Notes under the pieces: generated by a model
Database searches by the model: none
Told to the model about the DNA's origin: nothing
Seen by the model: only the letters and a program-made list of their open reading frames with translations
Shown here: in pieces, positions 1 to 5,677 of the stretch
Layout of the letters: each line of letters begins with the position of its first letter
How positions within the stretch are numbered: position 1 is the first letter of the stretch
DNA from: an uncultured Collinsella sp.
GTDB lineage: Bacteria; Actinomycetota; Coriobacteriia; Coriobacteriales; Coriobacteriaceae
Direction: 5' to 3'
DNA: 8,065 nt
Assembly: GCA_900548075.1 (NCBI GenBank)
Contig: URJD01000078.1
Coordinates: 1-8,065 of the forward strand
Program-made: the position numbers and the translations under genes

Positions 1-132
1 ATGATTGAGAACCCCCATGCCGGTGAGCCGGGCTCCAAGGGCGTGCCGCAGGGGCGCTATATGCTCGACCATATCCGTAAGGTTCGCTGGGCGTTTATTG
101 CATGGGAGCCGGTCTCTGCGCCCAGCTCATAG
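1..132 (+). CDS. 3' end of an unrecognised protein (partial)
   Basis: An open frame runs from the first base to a TAG stop at 130-132, giving 43 residues that end in EPVSAPSS. Codon choice is typical of this genome, with mostly G or C at third positions, so I read it as the C-terminal tail of a gene that starts upstream of the window. An ATG happens to occupy positions 1-3, but any Shine-Dalgarno site would lie outside, so the true start cannot be judged. The visible residues are rich in Gly, Pro and Arg (GEPGSKGVPQGRYML, then HIRKVRWAFIAWEPV). I do not recognise the family and see no catalytic motif. It is followed by 158 bases without a gene and no clear terminator, so it could be co-transcribed with yhbY. 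Confidence 0.5.
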   Translation: MIENPHAGEPGSKGVPQGRYMLDHIRKVRWAFIAWEPVSAPSS

Positions 133-290
133 CCTGTTCGCAGCCCGCACCGCCCACTCATTCGGCATCCGCATTCTTTTTGAACTGGGCAAACGCGCTC
201 CACACCGCGCCGTTCCTGCGTTATCGTGGGACAGCTCACGTAGATTAAGGCCCCGTCGCGGGGCGCCCCATACATAGAAAGCGAGAACCC
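133..290 (+). other. Spacer before yhbY with GC-rich hairpin
   Basis: No gene is supported here. The clearest structure is a six-base-pair stem, GCCCCG at 250-255 pairing with CGGGGC at 259-264 around a TCG loop. It overlaps a perfect palindrome GGGGCGCCCC at 260-269, so two alternative local folds are possible just upstream of the yhbY ribosome site. No T-tract follows, so it is not a standard terminator. I found no convincing -35/-10 pair. Confidence 0.4.
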
Positions 291-590
291 ATGGCACTGA
301 CAGGAGCCCAGGTCAAGCAGCTTCGCAGCGTGGCCCATCACCTCAACCCCGCCATCATCATCGGCAAGTCCGATATTAATGAGGGCACCGTCGAGCAGAC
401 GGTCGCCTATCTGGAGAAGCACGAGCTCGTTAAGTGCTCCGTGCTCGACGGCTCCAGTCTTTCCGCCCGCGAAGCCGCCGAAGAGCTCGCCGAGCGCTGC
501 CACGCCGAGGTCGTCCAGGTCATCGGCCGCAAGTTCTCGCTGTATCGCGAGTCCTCGCGCAAGGATATCGAGAAGATCAAGCTCGTCTAA
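291..590 (+). CDS. yhbY: YhbY-family RNA-binding protein (CRM domain)
   Basis: The 99-residue product matches the single-domain CRM (YhbY) family in length and layout. These small proteins bind RNA and associate with pre-50S ribosomal particles during assembly. Visible family features are an N-terminal helix with LRSVAHHLNP (residues 11-20), a beta strand leading into the basic turn IIIGKSDINEG (22-32), the segment HELVKCSVL (44-52), and the C-terminal strand VVQVIGRKFSLYRES (74-88). The usual GxxG loop of CRM domains reads G25-K-S-D28 here, so the second glycine is replaced by aspartate. The start at ATG 291 gives the expected N terminus (MALTGAQVKQLRS). The upstream GAAAGCGAG is only a weak Shine-Dalgarno match. 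The gene ends 37 bases before a strong intrinsic terminator and is convergent with the large regulator. The family assignment is secure; the effect of the changed loop is unknown. Confidence 0.93.
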   Translation: MALTGAQVKQLRSVAHHLNPAIIIGKSDINEGTVEQTVAYLEKHELVKCSVLDGSSLSAREAAEELAERCHAEVVQVIGRKFSLYRESSRKDIEKIKLV

Positions 591-627
591 GAGTCAATGA
601 TCCGGCGAGCCAACACATAGCAAGCTT

Positions 628-662
628 ACGGGTGCCCAAGTACTTCGGGCGCCCGTTTTTTT
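628..662 (+). terminator. Intrinsic terminator of yhbY
   Basis: ACGGGTGCCC at 628-637 pairs with GGGCGCCCGT at 647-656, a ten-pair stem with one U-G wobble that exists only in the + strand RNA (A-C on the other strand). The loop is nine bases, and seven T residues follow at 656-662. The T-tract runs into the stop codon (661-663 on the - strand) of the convergent regulator gene. Read on the - strand the hairpin lacks a following T-tract, so it chiefly serves yhbY. Confidence 0.88.
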
Positions 663-3660
663 ATCGCTCGACCAACACGCGATTGAGCCGCCCCTCCACC
701 AAGCGCTCGTATAGACGCCGCGTCTCGGGCTCGGGCACGCCATTGACCTGCTCCCTCAGATGGTGCATATGCCCACTGTATAGCTCGACGATATCGCGCC
801 GCCGCCCCGCCGCACTGTAGACACGCATGGCGCAGCGCACCATATCCTCACGCGCCGTTTCCTGTCGAAGCCCCGACTCCGCCAGCCAAATCGCCGACTG
901 CAAATCGTTTTCTTCTAGAGCGGCATTTGCTCCCTTAATCATGCAATCGATGAACTTTGACTGCATAATGCGTCGCATACGCAAAAAGTAGGTGGGATTA
1001 CAGCCATTGGGAACATACAGCGGTCCGGCATAAAGCTGCTCAATCTTAAGGCACAGCTCAACTAAATGGGGCCCGCGCGCACCCGTGCGATTTCCCAAAA
1101 CTTCGCGGCTTATCTGATCGAATAGCCTCACATCGGTCTTGACGTAATCGCCGTTAAGCCCAATGCATTCATTTTGGATGAGCACGCACGACTTGCCATC
1201 CGGCGTCGGTCCCAAAGCCGACCGCAAGCGCGATATCGTCGAGTATAGGTTGTTGCGGGCGCTATTGAACTCGGCATGGGGCCACAACTCCATGGCCAGC
1301 GTCTCACGATCGACGAGCGCATCCATGCCCAGCGCAAGCCGCTCGGCAAGTGTCGCCGCCTTCTTGCGGCGCCACATTTTGTCCGTGATGGGAAACCCGT
1401 CGCGCTCGGCGCGAAACGCACCAAACATGCGAATCTCGATATGGTCAATGGTATCAACGGCTTCAACCTCGCCGGCCTGGAACAGGCGCTCGCCCTCCCC
1501 TTCCAAATCGTCGCGCAGCGAGTACCGCGACAGCTCGCGCACGGGAAGCTTCTTGCGAATCCTGGTCGCCGGCTCGCCCAGACAATGCATGGCAAGGCGT
1601 GCAAAGAGCCGATACGTTGGCTCTAGAATCCCCGCGCGATTCATGGACATCCAGGCCGCAAGATCGCTATCTCGCCCCACGCAAGCCAAATGCAGCGCCA
1701 CCATCCATGCTTCTGCGCCACCAACCTGCGTCTGGCTTATATCGAGCAACTCCGCTTCCTCGCGCACCGAAACCATCGAGGTGTTACGCAGATACGCCGC
1801 GCGCTCCAGCAGCAATGCGTTATCGCGCATGTACGCAATCGACTCCTCGGCAAGTTTGAGCACTTGGACCGCACGGAACTTTGCATTAACCGGCCGTCCC
1901 TCTGCCAGCGACTGCCAGCCTTCTAGCAACAGGCCAAACAGCTGAATCTGGTTGTCGCGCATGCGCACGGCAAAACGATCGAGCTCGTTGAACGCCGCGT
2001 CGTCGGTTACCGGCAGGCCGGAGAGGAGCCGCCGTGCCGCCAACACCATGCGCACCCAGATAGCCATCGCCTTAAGCCCACGTACGTCGAGCGCCTCCCG
2101 CACCACCGTCATCTCGTCGTCGCGCTCGTCGGTTCCCGTAAACGACCCGTCAAAGAGCTCCACCAGCATGCTATCGGCCCGTATAACAATCCCCGCGATG
2201 TCGAGCTCACAGTCGTAGGCCTTGCTCTTTTTGAGCTGCTGTAGAACGCCGCCGTCATCTCCCCGCTCGGTCAGGCATCGCTTGACCTCGATATGCGCGG
2301 ACAACATATCGAGTGCGGTATGGGATGTCTCGATTTCTGGCACGGCCAGGTTCGTAGGAAGCCCAAGCCCGTTGTCCCCATAGCAAACAGCCGTCAGTGT
2401 CTGGGCCACCTTCCATGAAACAGGGTCTATTTCGCAGGCCGCCCGTTCGCCCCCGCGCTCGATAACCGATGCCATATAGCGAGCGAGCTTTGTATTGGAC
2501 ACGCTGACCGCTGCCAGATACACGCCGAGCGCCTCGGCAGGCGTTGGCTCTGGAGCCGGATCGTCGGCATCGATCGTACCCAGCGCTGCCCGGCAGATAT
2601 CGGCCCCGTGCCCCGTCAGAGCAAGATCGACCCCATACTGCCCAGCAAGTTCAAGGACCGCTCCACGGTCCAAAAAGGCGTCCGCCAGGCCCATCGCCGC
2701 ATCGCATCTGCCCGCCTTAAGCAAAATCCGGGCTGCCCTCGGAACAAGTTCGGGGCGAACCTCGGCCACCAACTTACGCAAACGCAAGCGTCCGTTATCC
2801 TCCGTGCCCAGACACGTAAAACTCCGCTCGGCGGGGTCCAAGCCAAAGATCGGGTAGTCGCGTACAAAGTAGGACTGGTCGACCATCGACAGTCTCACCC
2901 CACAAGCCTCGAGTTCTGCGATATTGCCCTCGCCCATCAAAATCATGAGACATGCCACGCAAAACAGCGCATTATTGTCGAGCGAAGCCAGATCGACAAG
3001 TGCCGCGCCGTAGACGTTGACAATCTCGTTTTCGAGCAGACCGGCTACGTCGCCTTGGCCATACAGACCCGTCTGCAATGCCGAGACGAGCTCGGGCACG
3101 CCCTGCGTGAGCTGATAAAAGTCGAGCGATGTGCTAATCGAAAACGCCGATGCCCACGCCGAATACTCATAGGCATGCACCTTGAGCATCTGCGCATTGA
3201 TCTTAACCGAATCGCCCAGCCCATGAATCAGCTGACGATTTGAAGGACGGCAGGAGATAAAGACCCCTACCCCCATGGCGCGCAGGCCGCGAATCCTGTC
3301 GATGAGGTCTTCGGTATCGTGCTGATCGAGGTTTGGCACATTATCAATCGCGATAAGGGAGTGCGGTTTGTCTTTGAGTTCTTCGGTGACCACCTCGAGC
3401 TGCATAAACACCTCGCGCCCAGTGGCGCGATCGGCCTCGATAATCCGCACGGGGCCTCGCGTCGGGTCGCATTTAACCTCATGGGCGTACTGCAGCAGCA
3501 CCGAGGTCTTCCCAAACCCGTCGGGCGCATAAAGAACCACGATGCCGGCCTTTCGGCCCTTGGCGATAAGCTCATTCATCAAGCGTTCGCGTCGCACCAT
3601 ATAGCCTCCGCCCAGCGGCATCAGCTCGAGGTCGTCTATACTGCTCAAATCGTTTACCAT
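661..3660 (-). CDS. Large STAND ATPase regulator with C-terminal SARP/BTAD domain
   Basis: This 999-residue protein is probably a transcription regulator. The N-terminal part is a MalT/STAND-like P-loop ATPase: Walker A is A45-PDGFGKTS53, Walker B is LIAIDN at 102-107 with D106, an arginine-containing SCRPS lies at 136-140, and TQGVP at 185-189 resembles the G-x-P motif of STAND proteins. Residues of about 200-740 are helix-rich without a motif I can name; TPR-like repeats are likely by analogy. Residues of about 740-845 form an OmpR/SARP-type winged helix, opening with HIEIRMFGAF and containing SARNNLYSTISRLRSALG (800-817). About 846-990 is a BTAD-type helical domain. There is no LuxR-type helix-turn-helix. 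In AfsR the DNA-binding and BTAD parts come first; here they come last. The start at 3660 has GAGGAG five bases upstream. The ligand and target genes are not shown by the sequence. The gene faces the same way as nagB but is separated from it by a terminator and about 390 bases, so it probably has its own promoter. Confidence 0.85.
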   Translation of the reverse strand: MVNDLSSIDDLELMPLGGGYMVRRERLMNELIAKGRKAGIVVLYAPDGFGKTSVLLQYAHEVKCDPTRGPVRIIEADRATGREVFMQLEVVTEELKDKPHSLIAIDNVPNLDQHDTEDLIDRIRGLRAMGVGVFISCRPSNRQLIHGLGDSVKINAQMLKVHAYEYSAWASAFSISTSLDFYQLTQGVPELVSALQTGLYGQGDVAGLLENEIVNVYGAALVDLASLDNNALFCVACLMILMGEGNIAELEACGVRLSMVDQSYFVRDYPIFGLDPAERSFTCLGTEDNGRLRLRKLVAEVRPELVPRAARILLKAGRCDAAMGLADAFLDRGAVLELAGQYGVDLALTGHGADICRAALGTIDADDPAPEPTPAEALGVYLAAVSVSNTKLARYMASVIERGGERAACEIDPVSWKVAQTLTAVCYGDNGLGLPTNLAVPEIETSHTALDMLSAHIEVKRCLTERGDDGGVLQQLKKSKAYDCELDIAGIVIRADSMLVELFDGSFTGTDERDDEMTVVREALDVRGLKAMAIWVRMVLAARRLLSGLPVTDDAAFNELDRFAVRMRDNQIQLFGLLLEGWQSLAEGRPVNAKFRAVQVLKLAEESIAYMRDNALLLERAAYLRNTSMVSVREEAELLDISQTQVGGAEAWMVALHLACVGRDSDLAAWMSMNRAGILEPTYRLFARLAMHCLGEPATRIRKKLPVRELSRYSLRDDLEGEGERLFQAGEVEAVDTIDHIEIRMFGAFRAERDGFPITDKMWRRKKAATLAERLALGMDALVDRETLAMELWPHAEFNSARNNLYSTISRLRSALGPTPDGKSCVLIQNECIGLNGDYVKTDVRLFDQISREVLGNRTGARGPHLVELCLKIEQLYAGPLYVPNGCNPTYFLRMRRIMQSKFIDCMIKGANAALEENDLQSAIWLAESGLRQETAREDMVRCAMRVYSAAGRRRDIVELYSGHMHHLREQVNGVPEPETRRLYERLVEGRLNRVLVER

Positions 3661-4047
3661 GCCCGCTCCTCAACTCGACCGTATGGACACTGTAACCGCA
3701 AGACCATACAAGCCGCGCTATGAATAGAGCGACCTTGCGTTTTAGGTTGTCTTTTGGTACGCAAGCGGCAAGTTTTTGTACAGCGAGGGCCGATTGTTAT
3801 TAATCCCCTGACTAATCGGTCTTTAAGCAGGTAAATGGCTTGTCAGCTTGTCCCATCCAAGCGGCAGTGTAACGCAAATGAACAAGGTTCAGCCATGTCA
3901 TTCAACTCGCCTAGCACCCGCTACCGTCTACGACCTTTTAGTGGCATTTTTGCATAGAATCTGGTATGAAATGAATCAAACTGTTGGACATCCGGCATTC
4001 GTCAAGCTTGCGGCAAGATTTTGGTCAAGCGGGCGGAAAGGGATAGC
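3661..4047. other. Long gene-free region upstream of the regulator
   Basis: This stretch of about 390 bases looks more AT-rich than the flanking genes, and I see no coding region with a plausible start and codon use. It should hold the promoter and control sites of the large regulator. Candidate elements are all weak. One - strand pair is TTAATA and TACAAA with a 17-base spacer, the -10 box lying at about 3777-3782. On the + strand, TAGAAT at 3953-3958 is a five-of-six -10 match without a good -35. The nonamer CAAGCGGCA occurs at 3762-3770 and 3858-3866, and the overlapping octamer GCGGCAAG at 3765-3772 and 4010-4017; such short repeats could be chance. Confidence 0.45.
3734..3765. repeat. 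Inverted repeat upstream of the regulator, possible operator
   Basis: CTTGCGT at 3734-3740 and ACGCAAG at 3759-3765 form a perfect seven-base inverted repeat with an 18-base AT-rich spacer. It lies about 75-105 bases upstream of the regulator's start codon. Centre-to-centre spacing is about 25 bases, which could suit a dimeric DNA-binding protein on separate helical turns. It could also form a weak hairpin. A role as operator is inference only. Confidence 0.3.
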
Positions 4048-4075
4048 AAAAAGGCCCCCGCAAAGCGGAGGCCTT
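4048..4075 (-). terminator. Intrinsic terminator of nagB
   Basis: In - strand RNA, AGGCCTCCG (4074-4066) pairs with CGGGGGCCT (4060-4052) around a five-base loop, with one G-U wobble present only on this strand. A run of Ts (A at 4048-4052 on the + strand) follows. It lies 33 bases after the nagB stop codon and separates nagB from the downstream regulator gene. Confidence 0.88.
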
Positions 4076-4107
4076 AGGCAAGGCTATGTCGAGGTGCAGG
4101 ATTCGCG

Positions 4108-4836
4108 CTACTCGCAGAGCGAAAGGGCGGCCTCGTCGGCAACGACAACGCAGTTGGTGTGCAGCTGCAGGATCGAAGCCGGGCACGCGGGCGTAACCGG
4201 ACCGTAGCACATGTCATGCACGGCCTGAGCCTTGGCCTCGCCGTTGGCGACGACCAGGATCATGCGGGCATACATGATGGTCTGGGTACCCATGGTGTAG
4301 GCCTGACGGGGAACGTCGTCGATGCTGTCGAACAGGCGGCTGTTGGCCTGAATGGTGCTCTCGGTGAGGTCGACGCAGTGCGTGCCCTTGGAGAAGTGGT
4401 CATCGGGCTCGTTGAAGCCGATGTGGCCGTTGTTGCCAATGCCGAGCAGCTGCAGATCCGGGTAACCGGCGGCGGCGACGATCTTGTCGTACTCAGAGCA
4501 GGCAGCGGCGGCGTCGGGGTTGGAACCGTCGGGCACATGCGTGTTGTTCAGGTCGATGTTGATGTGATCGAAGAAGTTCTCACGCATAAAGTAGTGATAG
4601 CTCTGGGGATCGTCGTGCGAAAGGCCGCGATACTCGTCCAGGTTGTAGGTGCTGACCTCGGCAAAGTCGACGTCGCCCTTCTCGTACCAAGCAGCGAGCT
4701 GCTTGTAGGCACCGATCGGGGTGGAGCCGGTGGCAAGGCCCAGCACACAGTCGGGCTTGAGGATAACCTGCGCCGAGATGATATTGGCGGCCTTGCGGCT
4801 CATATCCTCGTAGTCTTTAGCTTTAATGATCTTCAT
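4108..4836 (-). CDS. nagB: Glucosamine-6-phosphate deaminase
   Basis: NagB converts glucosamine-6-phosphate and water to fructose-6-phosphate and ammonia, the step that sends amino sugars into glycolysis. With the start at 4836 the protein has 242 residues, the length of the shorter Bacillus-type enzymes (the E. coli form is 266). The phosphate-binding loop is LATGSTP (34-40). The catalytic region NLDEYRGL (65-72) supplies D67 and E68, and LGIGNNGHIGFNEP (131-144) supplies H138 and E143. PASILQLH (219-226) is the usual C-terminal segment. The start is fixed by AAAGGA six bases upstream and by the expected N terminus MKIIKAKDYE. An in-frame ATG at 4914 would add 26 unrelated residues and lacks this site. 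The gene follows crr after a 272-base structured spacer and ends at its own terminator. The long spacer suggests separate control from glmM and crr, perhaps at the RNA level. Confidence 0.95.
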   Translation of the reverse strand: MKIIKAKDYEDMSRKAANIISAQVILKPDCVLGLATGSTPIGAYKQLAAWYEKGDVDFAEVSTYNLDEYRGLSHDDPQSYHYFMRENFFDHINIDLNNTHVPDGSNPDAAAACSEYDKIVAAAGYPDLQLLGIGNNGHIGFNEPDDHFSKGTHCVDLTESTIQANSRLFDSIDDVPRQAYTMGTQTIMYARMILVVANGEAKAQAVHDMCYGPVTPACPASILQLHTNCVVVADEAALSLCE

Positions 4837-5034
4837 TACGCGTCCTTTCTCGTACAAGAGAGGCAAGGCTCCCCTTACAAGCACTTGCCCGCGGCCCGCG
4901 TCGGCCGCAACCAACGTGTGCGGCCACCAGGGCGAGGTCGCGTAATGTATGTGTCTCGTGTCTAGCCGCGTCGAGGCCCCTGCCCGTCCACGGTGACCCG
5001 AAGCCTTTTAGCTTCGGACAAATCCCATCTTGCC

Positions 5035-5068
5035 ACGGAGGGCGTCCTCTTTCAAGGGCGCCCTCCGT
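5035..5068. repeat. Perfect inverted repeat after crr, possible hairpin or 3' end
   Basis: ACGGAGGGCG at 5035-5044 and CGCCCTCCGT at 5059-5068 are perfect complements. Two more pairs plus one wobble extend the stem on the + strand only. It begins about 40 bases past the crr stop. Neither strand has a T-tract after it, so it is not a standard terminator. It could be a Rho-dependent or processed 3' end for crr, or the first stem of the nagB leader. Confidence 0.5.
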
Positions 5069-5080
5069 AAACGTGTTTGA

Positions 5081-5086
5081 ATTGTA
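5081..5086 (-). promoter_or_regulatory. Candidate -10 box for nagB
   Basis: TACAAT on the - strand matches the -10 consensus at five of six positions, just downstream of the crr stop codon. No good -35 hexamer sits 16-19 bases upstream. If it is used, transcription would start near 5074, and the RNA would begin almost at once with the hairpin at 5068-5035. Confidence 0.28.
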
Positions 5087-5108
5087 GGCTAATGGCCACG
5101 TGCACTTG

Positions 5109-5606
5109 CTATCGCTCGCGAGCAACGATGAGCTGGTCCATCTCTTCGACATGCACGCCAACGGAGCCCTTGATGCTCGAGAACTCAACGGAGTTGCACA
5201 CCAAGATGGGAACCGTCACATCGTAGCCCTCGGCAGCAATTGCCTCGCGATCGAACTCAATGAGTACATCGCCCTTATGGACGATGTCACCCACTTGCGC
5301 ATGTACGGTAAAGTGCTTGCCCTCGAGCTGAACAGTGTCCAAGCCAACGTGGATGAGCACGTCCAAGCCATCGACCGTGTTGAGCGCAACGGCGTGTCCC
5401 GTGGGAAAAATGGCCTCGACCTTGGCGTCTGCCGGCGCAATCACGCGCGTACCCGTAGGCTGAATCGCCACGCCCTGGCCCAAAAGGCCGGTGGCAAATG
5501 TCTGGTCATTGACCTCGGACAACGGAATGACGTCGCCCGAGATGGGAGCATCCAGCGTAAGGACTCGACCACGCATACCAAAAGACCTTAGGACTTTAGT
5601 GAACAT
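5109..5606 (-). CDS. crr: PTS glucose-type IIA component
   Basis: This is a stand-alone IIA domain of the glucose family, a cytoplasmic carrier that takes phosphate from HPr and gives it to the IIB domain of a sugar permease. The product has 165 residues, close to the usual single-domain length. Family features are LDAPISGDVIPL (18-29), GVAIQPTG (45-52), and the two active-site histidines: H71 in THE segment PTGHAVAL, and H86 in LIHVGLDTV, which by comparison with E. coli IIA(Glc) (H75 and H90) is the phosphorylated one. The start at 5606 is preferred because GAGGGGG lies just upstream; an in-frame ATG at 5627 would add seven residues and has no ribosome site. It lies 71 bases after glmM with no terminator between, so the two may share a transcript. 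No IIB or IIC gene is nearby, so the permease partner must be encoded elsewhere and its sugar is unknown; glucose or N-acetylglucosamine would fit the neighbours. Confidence 0.9.
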   Translation of the reverse strand: MFTKVLRSFGMRGRVLTLDAPISGDVIPLSEVNDQTFATGLLGQGVAIQPTGTRVIAPADAKVEAIFPTGHAVALNTVDGLDVLIHVGLDTVQLEGKHFTVHAQVGDIVHKGDVLIEFDREAIAAEGYDVTVPILVCNSVEFSSIKGSVGVHVEEMDQLIVARER

Positions 5607-5677
5607 GATCCCCCTCGGACATACCAATCAACCAAAATAGCTTTAACAGTTTACCACTTGGCACCCGTTTTTGACCA

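Larger units (their letters stand above)
4843..5086 (-). promoter_or_regulatory. Structured leader region of nagB
   Basis: The - strand spacer between crr and nagB contains several stems in transcription order. A ten-pair hairpin (5068-5059 with 5044-5035) is followed by CCGAAGC/GCTTCGG (5017-5011 with 5004-4998). GGCCGCA at 4925-4919 can pair with TGCGGCC at 4909-4903 (seven pairs), while GCGGCC at 4908-4903 can instead pair with GGCCGC at 4896-4891 (six pairs); these two stems exclude each other. GGCAAG (4889-4884) can pair with CTTGCC (4867-4862) just before the ribosome site at 4848-4843. I recognise no known riboswitch consensus. The stems are read directly from the sequence; a regulatory function is inference. 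Confidence 0.4.

Noticed and set aside
5..277. A 90-codon + strand frame ahead of yhbY
   Set aside because: It is Arg- and Ser-rich, out of frame with the better coding frame at 1-132, and runs through the GC-rich hairpin.
57..503. A 148-codon - strand frame overlapping yhbY
   Set aside because: It lies antisense to yhbY, and the family match of yhbY is decisive.
1163..1945. A 260-codon + strand frame inside the large regulator gene
   Set aside because: It is antisense to a domain-supported gene, is rich in Ser, Arg and Ala, and has no convincing ribosome site or family features.
3848..4207. A 119-codon + strand frame starting in the gene-free region
   Set aside because: It runs through the nagB terminator and into nagB on the opposite strand, has no clear ribosome site, and resembles no family.
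4837..4914. Upstream in-frame ATG extending nagB by 26 residues
   Set aside because: The extra residues do not resemble NagB, and AAAGGA is positioned for the ATG at 4836.
4159..4965. A 268-codon + strand frame opposite nagB
   Set aside because: It mirrors the nagB codons, and its product shows the Val/Gly/Asp-rich composition of an antisense frame.
4983..5026. RAT-type antiterminator site (LicT/SacY family) before nagB, suggested by GGGATTTGT and AAAAGGC
   Set aside because: The order is loosely similar, but the stem (CCGAAGC/GCTTCGG) and spacing do not match the RAT consensus I know, and there is no overlapping terminator with a T-tract.
5114..5123. Perfect palindrome GCTCGCGAGC at the end of crr
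   Set aside because: It lies within coding sequence and is the kind of short GC-rich palindrome expected by chance; no T-tract follows.
5607..5627. Upstream in-frame ATG extending crr by seven residues
   Set aside because: No Shine-Dalgarno site precedes it, while GAGGGGG is well placed for the ATG at 5606.
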